Origin: Flectonema sp. DT1601
Lineage: Eukaryota; Euglenozoa; Diplonemea; Diplonemida; Diplonemidae
NCBI GenBank assembly: GCA_964019425.1
Contig: OZ025865.1
Location: forward strand, 121,001-185,000
Reading direction: 5' to 3'
Length of the DNA: 64,000 nt
In this document: positions 62,808 through 64,000 of the stretch, in pieces
Layout of the letters: every line of letters begins with the position of its first letter
Numbering within the stretch: the stretch's first letter is position 1
Made by a program: the position numbers and the translations under genes
Notes under the pieces: model-generated
What the model saw: the letters and a program-made list of their open reading frames with translations, nothing else
Told to the model about the DNA's origin: nothing
Databases searched by the model: none

Positions 62808-62866
62808 CCCCCCCCCTCCTTTCTGCAAAAACAGGTTTAAAACCCTTTTTGAGAACGAGGGTGGGG
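62808..62866 (+). ncRNA. C9 hairpin 6
   Basis: C9 at 62808-62816. CCCCCCCCUC (62809-62818) pairs with GAGGGUGGGG (62857-62866) with one C.U mismatch. UC follows C9, as in hairpins 1 and 8. Confidence 0.5.
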
Positions 62867-63088
62867 ATGAGGATGGAAGTTAGGGTGCGAGGTAAAAAAC
62901 ACACCTTCGTCTTTTAAAATATAACCTGTTAAGGTTGAGACTTTTTTTTTATTTATATATAATGTTGTTTTTTTTTTTCGTCTTACTCTTACTGCTAAAA
63001 GCTTAAAACGAAAACCTCACAAATGTCCATTCTAACGAACAAGAAAAGGTTTCTTTTTTTTTTTCTTTTTTTTTTTAGAAATATTTTT

Positions 63089-63149
63089 CCCCCCCCCGCT
63101 ACCCTTTGCAAAGTCAAATAAATGACATTTGGAAAGTGACGGGAGGGGG
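63089..63149 (+). ncRNA. C9 hairpin 7
   Basis: C9 at 63089-63097, exactly spanning the outer pairs CCCCC/GGGGG (63145-63149), a C.A mismatch and CCCG/CGGG. UAC/GUG (63100-63102, 63136-63138), then inner CAAA/UUUG and GUCA/UGAC. The longest helix of the family. Confidence 0.55.
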
Positions 63150-63265
63150 TGGATGGTTTGAGAAGGAAAAAAAAAAAAAAAAAAAAAATTCATTCTAGTG
63201 CATAAGAAAATGAAAATGCATAAGAAAATTATGGTGAGAAAAAAAATAAAAAGATACAAAAAAAA

Positions 63266-63299
63266 CCCCCCCCCTCAACTAGAAAAGTTGGGGAGGGGG
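63266..63299 (+). ncRNA. C9 hairpin 8
   Basis: C9 at 63266-63274. CCCCC/GGGGG, C.A mismatch, CC/GG, U.G, then CAACU/AGUUG (63276-63280, 63286-63290) with a 5-base loop. The most compact member. On the minus strand it is immediately followed by T9. Confidence 0.55.
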
Positions 63300-63321
63300 A
63301 GCGGAATGGTACAGGCTTGCT

Positions 63322-63356
63322 CATCTACATACCGCATGGGTGCGCATATGGAGATG
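63322..63356. ncRNA. Long imperfect hairpin after C9 hairpin 8
   Basis: CATCT/AGATG, CATA/TATG and CGCA/TGCG with loop TGGG form a continuous helix with small internal loops. A T-run follows at 63440-63458 on the plus strand. Confidence 0.4.
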
Positions 63357-63586
63357 ACCAGTCTCTACTTAACAAAATTAATTCCCATTTAGGAAACCAA
63401 CGTCCGTTCATAGCATACGCAAAACGACCGATTTTTCTTCTTTTTTTTTTTTTTTTTTAGTTCTTTCTTACTAATTCAGTTTAGTATATTTATATAATGC
63501 TTTTTTTTTTGTTTTTGTTTTTTTAAATCTCTCAGCGTAGAAGGTAATATTGGATTTCAAGGTATTTTGGGGAAAAAGTTTTTGTT

Positions 63587-63619
63587 CACCGCGAGCAGAG
63601 ACGTACTCTGCTCGTGGTG
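63587..63619. other. Strong 13-bp hairpin near the right edge
   Basis: CACC.CGAGCAGAG (63587-63600) pairs with CTCTGCTCG.GGTG (63606-63619) around loop ACGTA. It lacks a C9 tract. The surrounding 63360-64000 is T-run-rich DNA with no gene. Confidence 0.45.
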
Positions 63620-64000
63620 CTCATGTGAATTAAATTTATTTAGGAGGGGGGTACTCTGCAGTAAGTGTTAGTGAGGTAGTTAGTAATTTTTTGAAAAAAT
63701 ATAAAATCACCTTCTACGCTTATTAAAAGGATGTTAATAAGTTTTTTTTCCTTCTTTTTTTTTTTTTTTTTTTTTTTGTCTCTCTTTTTTTTCCAAACGA
63801 TGTTGCCAGTAGAGTAACAGTTGTAATTTTCTGACATATTCTATTTGTGTAATTTTAATATTAGTGATGACAAAAAAAAAATTTTTTTTTTATTAATTTT
63901 CTGTCTGCTGTATTTCTCAAAAATTTTCGTTCCGTTTTATTCATTTTTCTTTTTTTTTTTTTTTTTGTATGTGCATCATTTTTTTGGGCTTTTAATTTGT

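Noticed and set aside
1-64000. CRISPR arrays, tRNA, rRNA and bacterial-type operons
   Set aside because: No spacer-type direct repeats, cloverleafs or rRNA-like blocks were seen; the regular 69-bp repeats are LRR codons.

Overview
The window looks like nuclear DNA of a protist, most likely an early-branching or free-living kinetoplastid-type euglenozoan; this is an inference. Every convincing protein gene lies on the minus strand and is uninterrupted. Several start codons sit 15-45 bases downstream of a pyrimidine-rich tract ending in AG (a trans- or cis-splice acceptor). Remains of ingi/L1Tc-like non-LTR retrotransposons, and a retroposon that begins with an HDV-like ribozyme fold, point the same way. 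piggyBac and Mutator-like DNA elements are also present, which would be unusual for trypanosomatids. The base composition is AT-rich with many long A/T homopolymers.

Layout. 1-402: start of a GH116-like glycosidase gene that runs off the left edge. 0.55-6.3 kb: three tandem ~2.0-2.1 kb repeats carrying a PDZ-like mini-gene, the 3' end of a non-LTR element and an RNase H remnant. 7.2-12.2 kb: a ubiquitin-like/leucine-rich-repeat (Ubl-LRR) gene broken by a 1187-bp Mutator-like element and two copies of a 692-bp ribozyme-headed retroposon. 12.2-15.3 kb: decayed repeat modules. 15.3-38 kb: a GH116 family cluster (four full-length genes at 17.5, 25.6, 30.9 and 35.1 kb, two truncated copies, one pseudogene) built by segmental duplication and mosaic gene conversion. 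38.3-39.6 kb: a PDZ, Pro/Gln-rich protein gene. 40-57 kb: three further Ubl-LRR genes embedded in duplicated ~4 kb cassettes of retroelement debris, plus a chimeric piggyBac remnant at 48.2-50.6 kb. 57.8-59.3 kb: two small single-copy genes, a Ubl-IQ protein and a Vps55-like membrane protein.

The most unusual part is 59.6-63.6 kb, upstream of all the minus-strand genes. I see no protein gene there. It holds eight hairpins that each begin with exactly nine C residues on the plus strand and close with a G-rich arm. The base pair next to the C9 tract covaries among copies (G-C, U-A, A-U, U-G). Many other short perfect hairpins and T- or A-tracts lie between them. This is the best candidate for an undescribed system: an array of structured RNAs, or of hairpin-plus-U-tract terminators or boundary elements.

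Functionally, the secreted GH116/PAN proteins and the Ubl-LRR proteins look like two rapidly evolving multigene families whose diversity comes from repeat-mediated recombination. The other genes are housekeeping or unknown. No tRNA, rRNA or CRISPR was recognised.
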